Below, piece by piece: positions 1-7,766 of a stretch of 34,769 nt of DNA. A program made the translations under genes and the position numbers. The notes under the pieces are model-generated. The model was not told the origin of the DNA. It was given only the letters and a program-made list of their open reading frames with translations, and ran no database searches. Source of the stretch: a bacterium (GTDB lineage: Bacteria; Actinomycetota; Coriobacteriia; Coriobacteriales; CADBOM01); the NCBI GenBank assembly GCA_024698685.1, contig JAILQZ010000043.1:1-34769 (forward strand), given 5' to 3'. Each line of letters starts with the position of its first letter. The stretch's first letter is position 1.

Positions 1-31
1 TGCAGAGTTCGCCCTCTATTACGATCTGTAA
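1..31 (+). CDS. Possible C-terminal end of an upstream gene (partial)
   Basis: The first 31 bases can be read in one frame as nine sense codons ending in a TAA stop at 29-31, three bases before the galE start. The close spacing would fit an operon partner of galE. Only the residues AEFALYYDL are visible, too few to assign a family, and the reading frame could be chance. Confidence 0.3.
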   Translation, partial: AEFALYYDL

Positions 32-34
32 GAT

Positions 35-1027
35 ATGAACGCCCTGGTAATCGGCGGCGCAGGCTATATCGGTTCCCACGCTGTGCGCGAGCTCGTTCGA
101 GCTGGCCACAGCGTGGTCGTTTTGGACGACCTCTCGACTGGCAACGCGCACGCCGTTCACCCGGACGCGCGGCTCATCGTCGGCGATATCCTCGATAAGG
201 AGGGCATGGTTTCGATCTTCGAGGCCGCAGCAGATGCCGATGCGCCCATCGACGTCGTCTTCCACTTCGCTGCGAAGATGATCGTCAGCGAGTCGGTGGC
301 CAAGCCGCTCGATTACTATCGCAACAACGTCGTCGGGATGCTGTCGATGCTCGAGGCAATGGCAGAATGCGGCGTGCGCAACCTCGTCTTCTCCTCGACG
401 GCGGCCGTCTACGGCAGGCCCGAGGGCGGCATCTGCCACGAGGACGCGCCTTGCAAGCCGATCAACCCATACGGCGAGACCAAGCTCGCGTGCGAGCGGA
501 TGGTCGAATGGGTCGCTCAGGCTCATGGGCTGAACTACTGCATCCTCAGGTACTTCAACGTCGCCGGCGCCGACAGCTCGCTCGAGATCGGACTGGAGAA
601 GGATCTCCTCACATGGATCGTGCCGCTCATCATGCAGGCGGCGCTCGGCAACGAGGAGAAGCTGACGATCTTCGGCGACGATTACGACACGCCCGATGGC
701 ACCTGCATCAGGGACTACGTCCATGTCACCGACCTCGCCAAGGCGCACATTCTCGGTGCCCAGCACCTGCTCGATGGCAAGGGCTCGCTAGTCGCCAACC
801 TAGGCAGCGGCTCGGGCTTCTCCGTTGCGGAGGTCGTGGAGGCGGCAAAGCGCATCGTCGACTTCAGGAGCGAATATGGCCCGAGGCGCCCGGGAGACCC
901 CGACATTCTCATCGCCGACACCTCAAGGGCGCGCGAGCTGCTTGGGTGGGAACCGGAGATCGGTCTCGATGAGATGCTGCGCAGCGACTACGAGTTCCGC
1001 AAGATTCTCACGCAACGCAACAAATAG
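35..1027 (+). CDS. galE: UDP-glucose 4-epimerase
   Basis: NAD-dependent interconversion of UDP-glucose and UDP-galactose (Leloir pathway and supply of galactosyl precursors for surface glycans), cytoplasmic. The 330-residue length is normal for the family. The N-terminus has the Rossmann dinucleotide motif GGAGYIG (residues 7-13), followed by an acidic pair at 31-32. The short-chain dehydrogenase catalytic set is present: the SST segment at 120-122 and Y146-x3-K150 in YGETK. The Asn-rich substrate segment RYFNVAGA follows. The start is the first ATG in frame, with no strong Shine-Dalgarno sequence, which fits coupling to a gene ending at 31. A related NDP-sugar epimerase is possible, but length and motifs are those of GalE. 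Confidence 0.93.
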   Translation: MNALVIGGAGYIGSHAVRELVRAGHSVVVLDDLSTGNAHAVHPDARLIVGDILDKEGMVSIFEAAADADAPIDVVFHFAAKMIVSESVAKPLDYYRNNVVGMLSMLEAMAECGVRNLVFSSTAAVYGRPEGGICHEDAPCKPINPYGETKLACERMVEWVAQAHGLNYCILRYFNVAGADSSLEIGLEKDLLTWIVPLIMQAALGNEEKLTIFGDDYDTPDGTCIRDYVHVTDLAKAHILGAQHLLDGKGSLVANLGSGSGFSVAEVVEAAKRIVDFRSEYGPRRPGDPDILIADTSRARELLGWEPEIGLDEMLRSDYEFRKILTQRNK

Positions 1028-1094
1028 GGCAGAGTGCTTCACGGGCGTCCAATAGCCCGCATAATCCCGCCGCACGACTTCTTTGCACCCTGTG

Positions 1095-1120
1095 CAGCAC
1101 TAGGCGAAATGGTGCTGTTT
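1095..1120 (+). terminator. Weak hairpin after galE
   Basis: CAGCAC (1095-1100) and GTGCTG (1112-1117) form a 6-bp stem with an 11-base loop, followed by only three T residues. It lies about 70 bases after the galE stop, so it may be a weak terminator or an attenuating structure. Confidence 0.3.
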
Positions 1121-1129
1121 CCCCAGCAT

Positions 1130-1180
1130 TTAAGGCACGAAAGCGCTCTTTTCGTACGAAAACGCCGCGCCATGCCTTAA
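1130..1180. promoter_or_regulatory. Nested inverted repeats upstream of the ion transporter (candidate operator)
   Basis: TTAAGGCA (1130-1137) is exactly repeated in inverse orientation as TGCCTTAA (1173-1180). Between the arms sits a perfect 14-bp palindrome, TTTTCGTACGAAAA (1149-1162). The element ends 36 bases before the transporter start codon. The symmetry suggests a dimeric repressor site or a structured leader. No regulator gene is adjacent and I cannot name the protein. Confidence 0.45.
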
Positions 1181-1216
1181 CATTCTTCTTCAATACGTTT
1201 ACCGATTGGATTCGCC

Positions 1217-2482
1217 ATGACCTCGGTCCAGATCATATCGATATGCGTCTTCGTGGGAGTGATGGCCCTCATCATCTCTGAGCGGACGCATCGCGCCCTT
1301 GCGGCGTTGCTCGGTGCTTCCGTCGTGATCATCGCCGGCGTTATCCCGTTCAGCGCGAGCGTCGAGGCAATCGATTTCAACACGCTCGGGGTTCTGCTCG
1401 GCATGATGCTCTTTGTGTCGGTGGTCAAGGCCAGCGGCATCTTCGAGTTCATCGCAATCGAGGCGGCCAAGCTGGCCAAGGGCAATCCCTGGATCATCAT
1501 GATCAGCTTCGCTGTCATCACGGCGCTCCTTTCGGCGATGCTCGACAATGTCACTACTGTTCTCCTGATTGGCCCGATGACGGTCATGGTCTGCATGATC
1601 CTCGACCTGAACCCCGTGCCCTTCTTCTTGGTCGAGATCATATTCTCCAACATCGGCGGCACATCGACGCTCATCGGAGACCCGCCCAACATCATGATCG
1701 GCAGCGCTTCGGGCCTCTCTTTCGCCGACTTCGTCATCTACAACGGCCCAGCAGTCGTGCTCGTGTCAATCGTGACCCTCATCTGCTTCAGGTTCATGTA
1801 TGGGCGCAAGATGCAGGTCTCCGACGAGGCCAAGCAGAAGGTGATGGATCTGCAGGCGAACAAGTCGATCAAGGACATGGCGCTCTTCAAGATCAGCATA
1901 GTCATGATCATTTTGGTGGCGATAGCATTCATGCTGCACGGAAAACTCCACCTCGAGTCGTCCGTAATCGCGTTGAGCGCGGCGGTGATCATCATGCTTG
2001 TCAGCCGGTTCAACCTCGAAGAGGCCATCAAGGGCGTCGAATGGTCGACGATCATCTTCTTCCTCGGTCTCTTCATCGTCGTCGGCGCGATGGAGTACAC
2101 CGGTGTCATCGGTATGCTTGCCGAGCTTGTATTCGATGTGACGCATGGGAACACCGTGCTGACGATGATCATCATCCTCTGGGCTTCGGCGATTCTCTCC
2201 GCGTTCCTCGACAACATCCCATTCACCGCGACGGTGATCCCCATCATCTTGGCGCTGCAAGGAGCGGGCATGGACGTGCTGCCGCTTTGGGTTGCGCTCT
2301 CGCTTGGAGCCTGCCTCGGTGGCAACGGCACCATCATCGGCGCCTCCGCCAATGTCGTTCTAGCCTCTATGAGCGATAGGGAAGGCCATCCGATAACCTT
2401 CATGAAGTTCTTCAAGGTCGGCTTTCCGATGATGATCCTGTCGGTTGCCGTCTGCACCGTGTACATGCTGGTAATCTTCTAA
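1217..2482 (+). CDS. NhaD/ArsB-type (ion transporter superfamily) membrane transporter
   Basis: A 421-residue polytopic membrane protein of the group that holds ArsB arsenite permeases, NhaD Na+/H+ antiporters and P-protein-like carriers. The two inverted halves carry the paired family motifs. Half one has LDNVTT (109-114) followed by SNIGGTSTLIGDPPN (144-158). Half two has LDNIPFTAT (331-339) followed by LGGNGTIIGASAN (367-379). About ten to twelve hydrophobic segments are visible, with a charged cytoplasmic linker near residues 195-220. The substrate cannot be read from sequence: Na+, arsenite or a dicarboxylate are all possible, and no ars genes are nearby. The ribosome-binding site is weak. 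The leader contains nested palindromes, suggesting regulated expression. Confidence 0.85.
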   Translation: MTSVQIISICVFVGVMALIISERTHRALAALLGASVVIIAGVIPFSASVEAIDFNTLGVLLGMMLFVSVVKASGIFEFIAIEAAKLAKGNPWIIMISFAVITALLSAMLDNVTTVLLIGPMTVMVCMILDLNPVPFFLVEIIFSNIGGTSTLIGDPPNIMIGSASGLSFADFVIYNGPAVVLVSIVTLICFRFMYGRKMQVSDEAKQKVMDLQANKSIKDMALFKISIVMIILVAIAFMLHGKLHLESSVIALSAAVIIMLVSRFNLEEAIKGVEWSTIIFFLGLFIVVGAMEYTGVIGMLAELVFDVTHGNTVLTMIIILWASAILSAFLDNIPFTATVIPIILALQGAGMDVLPLWVALSLGACLGGNGTIIGASANVVLASMSDREGHPITFMKFFKVGFPMMILSVAVCTVYMLVIF

Positions 2483-2519
2483 AAGAAAAGGCCAGAAGCT
2501 GTAGAAATGGCTTCTGACC
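2481..2519 (-). terminator. Rho-independent terminator of the tRNA(CAT) transcript
   Basis: CAGAAGC/GCTTCTG (2493-2499 and 2510-2516) plus an outer GG/CC make a stem that on the minus strand is followed by TTTTCTTTT (complement of 2481-2489). It begins 14 bases beyond the tRNA 3' CCA. It overlaps the last bases of the plus-strand transporter gene and may also stop that transcript weakly. Confidence 0.8.
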
Positions 2520-2532
2520 TGCGATTTCAAGT

Positions 2533-2608
2533 TGGTGGGCCCGGCAGGATTCGAACCTGCAACCAAGGGATTATGAGTCCCCTGCGCTGACCGTTGCGCC
2601 ACAGGCCC
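2533..2608 (-). tRNA. tRNA with CAT anticodon (elongator Met, or Ile2)
   Basis: A complete 76-nt cloverleaf with CCA encoded. The acceptor stem is GGGCCTG/CGGGCCC with one G-T wobble and discriminator A (complement of 2536). The D-stem is GCGC/GCGC, the anticodon stem is GGGGA/TCCCT with loop CTCATAA, and the T-arm is GCAGG TTCGAAT CCTGC. The anticodon CAT lies at 2573-2575 (minus). An elongator tRNA-Met and a lysidine-modified tRNA-Ile2 both have this anticodon and a CTCATAA loop. I cannot separate them by eye. It is unlikely to be the initiator, because the acceptor end is fully paired and the three G-C pairs of the initiator anticodon stem are not clear. Confidence 0.95.
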
Positions 2609-2624
2609 ATTCGCAACAAAGATG

Positions 2625-2630
2625 ATATTA
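2625..2630 (-). promoter_or_regulatory. -10 element for tRNA(CAT)
   Basis: On the minus strand TAATAT (complement of 2625-2630) lies 17 bases before the tRNA 5' end, a sensible place for a -10 box. The matching -35 region is poor (TGAGCG at 17-bp spacing). Confidence 0.5.
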
Positions 2631-2665
2631 GCAGAATTGGCGCGATGCGCTCATCCTCATCGATG

Positions 2666-2701
2666 AAAAACAGGCGCACGGACTATCCATCCGCGCGCCT
2701 G
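2666..2701 (-). terminator. Rho-independent terminator of the alcohol dehydrogenase gene
   Basis: CAGGCGC (2671-2677) pairs with GCGCCTG (2695-2701), extended inward by CGG/CCG after one mismatch. On the minus strand the hairpin is followed by TTTTTC. It lies 45 bases after the stop codon of the minus-strand dehydrogenase. Confidence 0.85.
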
Positions 2702-2745
2702 ATTCGGACTATCTCGCAGCTTGCGTGCGCGAGTTGCGCTGGCTT

Positions 2746-3903
2746 TTAGAGCGAGTAGTTGTCGTAGGTGGACGCGAGGTACTTCTCGGCCATCTCGTAC
2801 GTGATCTCGGTCGGGCAGAAGTCCATATGGAAGCTCGACGCCACGTCGGGGAGCGCTCCCATGACCTCTTCGCGGCTGTGGCCCCTATCCGCATAGGAGG
2901 GAACCTTGCAGACGCGCATCAGCTCGCGGACGGCCTCTGCGCAGCGCTGTCCGATTGCCGGTCCATCATCTTCGATATCGGAGTAATCGACGCCGATCGG
3001 GTCTGCGATCTTCTTGATGTACTTGATGTCCGCGCAGTCACCGAGGTACTCGCAGGTTGCCGGGGTTGCCCATGCGCATACGAGCCCGTGCGGCTCGTGG
3101 ATCCATGCGCCAACCGGCTCTGCTACGCCGTGGCCGAAGTGGACGTTGCATTCCTGGAACGCCTGGCCGGCGAAGTTGGAGGCGAGTGCCATCTGCGTGC
3201 GCGCCTCGATGTTTCCGGGATCCTCCATGCAGATCGGGAGGTACTTCATGATCTTGGAGAGCGAAGCCGCGGCGAGCACATCGCACTTCTCGCTCTCGAG
3301 GTTGGTGGTGAGGGCCTCGGCTGCGTGCGCGAATGCATCGAGACCGCAGAATGCGGTGACCGACGGCGGCGCTGAGACGGTGAGCTCGGGATCGACGATC
3401 GCGAGCGCGGCCTTGATGAAGATTCCACCCTTGAAGTTGTTGATCGTATCGGTGATGACGCAGAACTGGGTCGACTCCGAGCCGGTGCCCGCGTTGGTCG
3501 GAACGCAGATGATCGGCACGGAAGCGAAGTCTGTTTCCATCTGCATCCAGTCGCGGATGCTGCCCGGGTGCTTCATCATGAATCCGATGGCCTTGCCGGT
3601 GTCCATCGAGGAACCGCCGCCAACGCCGACTACGAGATCGATCTCCTCCTTGCGGGCCCAGTCGACGATCTCATCGACCATCGTGTGCGGCGGATCGGAG
3701 AGAACCTCATCGTAGACGAGGAGCTCGAACCCGGCATCCTTGATAAGCTTTTCGATCCTCGGTCCGATTCCGCAGGCCTTGACGCCCGGATCGCAGACCA
3801 TCATTACCTTCTTAGCGCCGAAATCGGCGATCTTCTGGCCTATCTCCTCAATCGCCCCCGCGCCGAAGAGAACTGGGCAGACCTGCTCCATGGTGTATGA
3901 CAT
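2746..3903 (-). CDS. Iron-containing (group III) alcohol dehydrogenase
   Basis: NAD(P)-dependent oxidoreductase of the FucO / 1,3-propanediol dehydrogenase family, 385 residues, cytoplasmic. It reduces aldehydes or ketones to alcohols, usually as a fermentative electron sink. The nucleotide-binding GGGSSMD is at 95-101 and AGTGSE at 138-143. The metal ligands fit the family pattern: D189-x3-H193, H258 and H272 (in HEPHG). I chose the ATG at 3903 because AGGAGAGG lies just upstream; an in-frame extension to 4044 would add 47 residues not typical of the family. It is monocistronic, with its own promoter and terminator. The substrate (ethanol, butanol, propanediol, lactaldehyde, 4-hydroxybutyrate) cannot be decided. 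Confidence 0.92.
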   Translation of the reverse strand: MSYTMEQVCPVLFGAGAIEEIGQKIADFGAKKVMMVCDPGVKACGIGPRIEKLIKDAGFELLVYDEVLSDPPHTMVDEIVDWARKEEIDLVVGVGGGSSMDTGKAIGFMMKHPGSIRDWMQMETDFASVPIICVPTNAGTGSESTQFCVITDTINNFKGGIFIKAALAIVDPELTVSAPPSVTAFCGLDAFAHAAEALTTNLESEKCDVLAAASLSKIMKYLPICMEDPGNIEARTQMALASNFAGQAFQECNVHFGHGVAEPVGAWIHEPHGLVCAWATPATCEYLGDCADIKYIKKIADPIGVDYSDIEDDGPAIGQRCAEAVRELMRVCKVPSYADRGHSREEVMGALPDVASSFHMDFCPTEITYEMAEKYLASTYDNYSL

Positions 3904-3991
3904 GATTCCTCTCCTTTCCGATATGGCTATCGCTTTGAAACGGTTGGCAGCTATTTCGATCAGTTTCTTCCAGAACTGAACATTTGGGAAA

Positions 3992-4000
3992 AGTATAGCA
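3992..4000 (-). promoter_or_regulatory. Extended -10 promoter of the alcohol dehydrogenase
   Basis: On the minus strand TGCTATACT (complement of 3992-4000) is an extended -10 element (TGn before TATACT). A -35 box is not evident, as is usual for extended -10 promoters. It predicts a leader of about 80 nt before the ATG at 3903. Confidence 0.6.
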
Positions 4001-4027
4001 TCCGCACCTGCTCCTTTTCGCAGTTGG

Positions 4028-4060
4028 AAAGCAATTGCGCGCATTCCCGCGCAATGCTTT
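4028..4060. terminator. Long bulged hairpin between two minus-strand genes
   Basis: AAAGCA (4028-4033) and TTGCGCG (4035-4041) pair with CGCGCAA (4048-4054) and TGCTTT (4055-4060). This gives 13 pairs, with one bulged A and a 6-base loop. It is 60 bases after the stop of the minus-strand membrane protein and just upstream of the dehydrogenase promoter, so terminator is the simplest reading. The T-run is inside the stem and short, so it could also be a regulatory structure. Confidence 0.45.
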
Positions 4061-4120
4061 ACAGGAGGACGTGGAAATAAGGCGCTCTTGGGGCGCTATG
4101 GGATTCAGGGGAGAGATGAG

Positions 4121-4654
4121 CTAGAACATCAGCTTGAACCAGACGAAAGCGCAAGCGCCGACGGCCAGGATGAAGATGATCGCGCCGAGGGCGACTCCGA
4201 TGCTGCAGAGCTTGGAGCCCACGCGTCCGTTCCTGGTGAGGCTGTAATCCTCGTCGGAGTACTTCTTCAGGCGCTTGCCAGCCAGAGAGAGGACCACCGC
4301 GAAGGGACTGCCCACTATCGTGCAGCATAGGATGATCGACCAGAGCCCCAGCAGGAAGGTGCAGCGCGCGTCGGTTCTCTTGCGGTAGGGAAAATCCTCC
4401 TCGGGCTCGTCATCGTCTTCGAACGCCGCAAGCTCGCCAGGCCTCTCGGCGGCGACTATTGCGGCGGGCGCGTCTACCGGCGCAACGTCAACGGGCTCCT
4501 TGGGAACGATAGCAAGGGAATCTTCGTCGGCGACGATCTCCAACTCGTCATCCGATGGCCCAGAGGGAGGCACGAGTTCGAGTTCTTCGCTCTGCTCGGC
4601 CTCAGCGGCACCTTCGAGCTCCTCCATCGCGTTCTTTTGCTCCAGATCGTTCAA
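4121..4654 (-). CDS. Hypothetical acidic protein with two C-terminal membrane helices
   Basis: A 177-residue protein I cannot assign to a named family with confidence. Residues 1-90 are strongly acidic, rich in Glu, Asp, Pro and Ala, and probably disordered. A basic YRKR patch follows, then a hydrophobic segment around 100-123, a charged loop (LAGKRLKKYSDEDYSL) and a second hydrophobic segment around 150-176. The two-helix end resembles small DUF4190-like membrane domains. The start is ambiguous. TTG at 4654 gives the full frame with a weak AGGCAG upstream, while ATG at 4627 has GGAG about 12 bases away. The gene is single, with a hairpin 60 bases after the stop. No function is inferred. Confidence 0.65.
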   Translation of the reverse strand: MNDLEQKNAMEELEGAAEAEQSEELELVPPSGPSDDELEIVADEDSLAIVPKEPVDVAPVDAPAAIVAAERPGELAAFEDDDEPEEDFPYRKRTDARCTFLLGLWSIILCCTIVGSPFAVVLSLAGKRLKKYSDEDYSLTRNGRVGSKLCSIGVALGAIIFILAVGACAFVWFKLMF

Positions 4655-4747
4655 TTCATCTGCCTAACTTGTCGAAAGCCTCGCGCCTAATGATAGCGCA
4701 AGCCCAGCGGTTTTCCCCCGTCGCATCCCGAACACCATATTGGGCGA

Positions 4748-4775
4748 TTGAAAAGACTTCATTAGATGCTAGAAT
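4748..4775 (+). promoter_or_regulatory. Promoter of tRNA-Val
   Basis: The -35 TTGAAA (4748-4753) and -10 TAGAAT (4770-4775) are 16 bases apart. The -10 is preceded by TGC, making an extended -10. The predicted start near 4782 is about 32 bases before the tRNA. Confidence 0.75.
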
Positions 4776-4813
4776 GTCATCCGATGAGGGGCGCATGCGC
4801 TGCGCATCCATCG

Positions 4814-4888
4814 GGGCGATTAGCTCAGCGGGAGAGCGCTGCCTTCACACGGCAGAGGTCACCGGTTCGAAACCAGTATCGCCCACCA
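4814..4888 (+). tRNA. tRNA-Val (anticodon CAC)
   Basis: A complete 75-nt cloverleaf with CCA encoded. The acceptor stem is GGGCGAT/ATCGCCC with discriminator A. The D-arm contains GCTC/GAGC, the anticodon stem is CTGCC/GGCAG, and the loop TTCACAC has anticodon CAC at 4846-4848. The T-arm is ACCGG TTCGAAA CCAGT, in which the third pair is a C-A mismatch. Otherwise the structure is canonical. It is followed by a hairpin terminator. Confidence 0.95.
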
Positions 4889-4896
4889 TGAAAACC

Positions 4897-4930
4897 ACGG
4901 ACCACCAAGACGTTCCTTGATGGTCCGTTT
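4897..4930 (+). terminator. Terminator hairpin after tRNA-Val
   Basis: ACGGACCA (4897-4904) pairs perfectly with TGGTCCGT (4921-4928), and an inner CAAG/CTTG extends the stem past one mismatch. The downstream T-run is short (TTT), so termination may be incomplete and allow read-through into the ABC-F gene. Confidence 0.6.
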
Positions 4931-4957
4931 CAATGTGGATTGGAAAACGGACATCGC

Positions 4958-6973
4958 ATGATCCTCCAGGTGTCGAGCATATCGAAGGCCTACGGCAGCA
5001 ACGAGCTCTTCTCCAACGTCACCTTCGCAGTGGAGGAGGGACAGCGCTTCGCGCTGGTCGGGCGCAACGGCGCTGGAAAAACGACCATGCTGCGGATCAT
5101 CTCCGGCATGGAGAGCGCCGACTCCGGCAGCGTGGTCCTAAGCCGCGGCAGGCGCGTGGGCTACCTCGAACAGGAATCGATCGAGATGGGGGAGCGCAAG
5201 CTCCTCGACGAGGTGCTCACGGGTGCCAGCGAGGTCATCGCGATGCAGGCTCGTATCGGCAAGCTCGAGGAAGCCATCGCCAACTGCGACGACGATGGCG
5301 AGCGCGAGACGCTGCTCATGGAGTACTCGCGCGTCAGCACTGCGTTCGAGGCGGCGGACGGCTATAGGATCGAGCCGCTCGCGCGCTCGATACTCTTCGG
5401 TCTCGGCTTCAAGGAGGCCGACCTCTCCAAGCCCTGCAACGAGTTCTCCGGAGGCTGGCAGATGCGAGTGGCGCTCGCTCGACTGCTCATGCGCCAGTGC
5501 GATCTGCTGCTCCTCGACGAGCCCACCAACCACCTCGACCTCGAGTCGGTCAGGTGGCTCGAGAGCTACCTGCGCTCCTACAAGGGCGCCGTCATCATAG
5601 TCAGCCACGACCGCGTCTTCATGGACTCGCTGGTCAGCCAGATCCTCGAGATCGGGATCGATGGCTTTTTCACCTACAAGGGCGGCTACACCGACTATGA
5701 GCGCCAGCGCGCACAGCGCATCGAGCAGCTCATCGCAGCCGCCGAGGCTCAGAATGCCGAGATCGCGCGCATGGAGGCGTTCATCGAGAAGTTTCGCTAC
5801 AAGGCGACGAAGGCCAAGCAGGTTCAGGATCGCGTGCGCAAGCTCGAGAAGATGCAGCGTATCGTAGTCCCTACGCAGGTCAAGCGGATGCACTTCAAGT
5901 TCCCGCAGCCGCCGCGCTGCGCCAAGGTCGCGATGAGCTTCCAGGGGGTCCGCAAGGCCTATGGCGACAACGTCGTGTACAAGTCACTCGACTTCGACGT
6001 ATACCGCGGCGACAAGATCGCGCTGGTGGGCCCCAACGGCGCCGGCAAGTCCACGTTGATGAAGATGATTGCCGGAGTCGAGGGTATCGATGCAGGCGAG
6101 CGCAAGGTGGGCCAGGGGGTCGAGATATCGTACTTCTCTCAACATCAGCTCGAGGGGCTCACATTGACGAACACCCTCTTCCAAGAGATCGACAACGCGG
6201 CAAGCGGTTGGAAGATCTCGGAGGTTCGTTCGCTGCTCGGAGCCTTTCTCTTCTCAGGCGACGATGTCGACAAGCGCGTCTCCGTCCTCTCGGGCGGCGA
6301 GAAGTGCCGCCTTGCCTTGGCCAAGATGCTCGTCTCTCCCACGTCGCTGCTGTGCCTCGACGAGCCGAGCAACTACCTCGACATCAACAGCGTCGAGGTG
6401 CTGGCCCAGGCTCTGCGCGAGTACGAGGGGACGATGGTCCTCATCACCCACGACCGACATCTCATCAAGAACGTCGCGAACAAGATCGTCGAGGTCGTAG
6501 ACGGCGAGCTGACCATCTACGATGGAGATTACGACTACTATCTCGAGAAGACCGAATTCATCGAGGAGGTGGCTGCAACTCCGAAGAAGGGCGCCAATGC
6601 GCCCGCTCCGCAGGAGGCGCAAAAGCCGTTCCAGTCCTCCAGCTCGGGCTACAGGTCTAAGGAGCAGCGCAGGCTGGAGGCCCAACTGCGCAACAAGCGC
6701 AATGCCCTGATCAGGGATGAAGGCAAGCTCATCGCCAAGATCGATGCCAGGCTCGAGGAGCTCTCGCGCCGAAAGGACGAGCTAACTGCGATAATGGGGG
6801 ATGAGGCGCTCTACGACGACAAGCAGCGCTCGATGGAGGTCATGTTCGAGTACAACGAGATCGAGCGCGAGCTCGGGATGCTTGAGGAGCAGTGGCTTGA
6901 GACCAACGAGGCGATAGAGGCCAAGCTTGCGGCGTTCGACGCGGAGCACGGCATCGAAAAGGGAGATCTTTAG
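4958..6973 (+). CDS. ABC-F family ATPase (ribosome-associated type)
   Basis: A 671-residue soluble protein with two ATP-binding cassettes and no membrane segments, the mark of ABC-F proteins (Uup/YdiF/EttA relatives). These act on ribosomes, relieving stalls or giving antibiotic protection. Cassette one has Walker [10 protein letters not shown] (35-43), signature FSGGW (163-167) and Walker B around D187 (DEPTNHLD). A charged inter-domain linker with [10 protein letters not shown] follows. Cassette two has GPNGAGKST (358-366), LSGGE (444-448) and the variant DEPSNYLD from D468. The C-terminal ~110 residues form a charged coiled coil. I prefer the ATG at 4958 over TTG at 4940, since [13 protein letters not shown] is the normal domain start. 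No resistance subtype can be assigned. Confidence 0.92.
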   Translation: MILQVSSISKAYGSNELFSNVTFAVEEGQRFALVGRNGAGKTTMLRIISGMESADSGSVVLSRGRRVGYLEQESIEMGERKLLDEVLTGASEVIAMQARIGKLEEAIANCDDDGERETLLMEYSRVSTAFEAADGYRIEPLARSILFGLGFKEADLSKPCNEFSGGWQMRVALARLLMRQCDLLLLDEPTNHLDLESVRWLESYLRSYKGAVIIVSHDRVFMDSLVSQILEIGIDGFFTYKGGYTDYERQRAQRIEQLIAAAEAQNAEIARMEAFIEKFRYKATKAKQVQDRVRKLEKMQRIVVPTQVKRMHFKFPQPPRCAKVAMSFQGVRKAYGDNVVYKSLDFDVYRGDKIALVGPNGAGKSTLMKMIAGVEGIDAGERKVGQGVEISYFSQHQLEGLTLTNTLFQEIDNAASGWKISEVRSLLGAFLFSGDDVDKRVSVLSGGEKCRLALAKMLVSPTSLLCLDEPSNYLDINSVEVLAQALREYEGTMVLITHDRHLIKNVANKIVEVVDGELTIYDGDYDYYLEKTEFIEEVAATPKKGANAPAPQEAQKPFQSSSSGYRSKEQRRLEAQLRNKRNALIRDEGKLIAKIDARLEELSRRKDELTAIMGDEALYDDKQRSMEVMFEYNEIERELGMLEEQWLETNEAIEAKLAAFDAEHGIEKGDL

Positions 6974-6977
6974 GAAC

Positions 6978-7643
6978 ATGCTGGGAAACATCTCGATATG
7001 GACGCTGATTAGCATCCTCTGCTTCATACCTGCGATCGTCCTGCACGAGTTCGCGCATGGATTCGCGGCCAGCAAGCTCGGCGACCCCACCGCCCGCAAT
7101 GCAGGCAGGCTCACGATCAACCCCATCAAGCACATCGACCCGTTCGGAACGGTGATCCTCCCGCTGATGCTCGCGCTCACCGGCATGCCGGTCTTCGGCT
7201 ACGCCAAGCCAGTTCCCTACAATCCCCGCTATTTCAAGAACATCCGCCGCGGCGAGCTCATCACGGGCCTGGCCGGCCCTCTCGCCAACCTTGCTATGGC
7301 GCTTTTCGGTGCGCTTGTCGGCTTCATCGTCACCCTCTTCGTCACCTCGGGCAATGCGCAGGTTCTCTCGTGGGTCTATTCGATAGCCTTCTACTTCTCG
7401 CTGATCAACCTCTATCTGATGTTCTTCAACCTGATTCCGATTCCGCCGCTCGACGGCTCGAGCATCATCGCCATCTTCCTCTCCGACAAGGCGATGCAGA
7501 GGTACTACTCGATCCAGGCGTACTCGCTGCCGATACTCATGGTGCTGCTCATCATCGTTCCGATGGTCCTCCAGTTCGATCCGATCAGCTGGTATCTGCA
7601 GCATACTGCGGGATGGCTGGCCAACCTGCTCTTCCTCTACTAG
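6978..7643 (+). CDS. M50-family (site-2-type) membrane metalloprotease
   Basis: A 221-residue membrane protein with the zinc-protease motif H23-E24-x2-H27 in the first hydrophobic segment (VLHEFAHG) and the third-ligand motif PPLDG with D159. FGTVILP near 56-62 is also typical. There is no PDZ domain, so it belongs to the small, PDZ-less M50 group and not to RseP. Such proteins cleave membrane substrates, but the target here is unknown. The ATG at 6978 starts four bases after the ABC-F stop, so the two are probably cotranscribed. The in-frame extension back to 6927 lies within the ABC-F gene and is not needed. Confidence 0.88.
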   Translation: MLGNISIWTLISILCFIPAIVLHEFAHGFAASKLGDPTARNAGRLTINPIKHIDPFGTVILPLMLALTGMPVFGYAKPVPYNPRYFKNIRRGELITGLAGPLANLAMALFGALVGFIVTLFVTSGNAQVLSWVYSIAFYFSLINLYLMFFNLIPIPPLDGSSIIAIFLSDKAMQRYYSIQAYSLPILMVLLIIVPMVLQFDPISWYLQHTAGWLANLLFLY

Positions 7644-7710
7644 CTGGTCACAAGGAAAAATTGGGCGATAGCGGCTCTTTTGGCTCCAATAAGGCCATCT
7701 GCGTGCCGAC

Positions 7711-7722
7711 TTGCGATAAAAT
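7711..7722 (+). promoter_or_regulatory. Possible promoter of the trpS operon
   Basis: In the 123-base gap before trpS, TTGCGATAAAAT contains a -10-like TAAAAT (7717-7722) with no clear -35. The gap shows neither a T-box specifier/antiterminator consensus nor a trp leader peptide that I can recognise. Confidence 0.35.
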
Positions 7723-7766
7723 TGAACGGTTAGTGCAATAAGGGAACGAGAGGCGGAATCTGATTT

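Noticed and set aside
2746-4044. Longer alcohol dehydrogenase starting at 4044
   Set aside because: The extra 47 residues are not conserved in the family and span the extended -10 promoter. The ATG at 3903 has a strong ribosome-binding site.
7644-7766. Possible T-box or attenuator controlling trpS
   Set aside because: No antiterminator consensus, specifier loop or Trp-rich leader peptide could be found, and the inverted repeats in the gap are short and lack a T-run.
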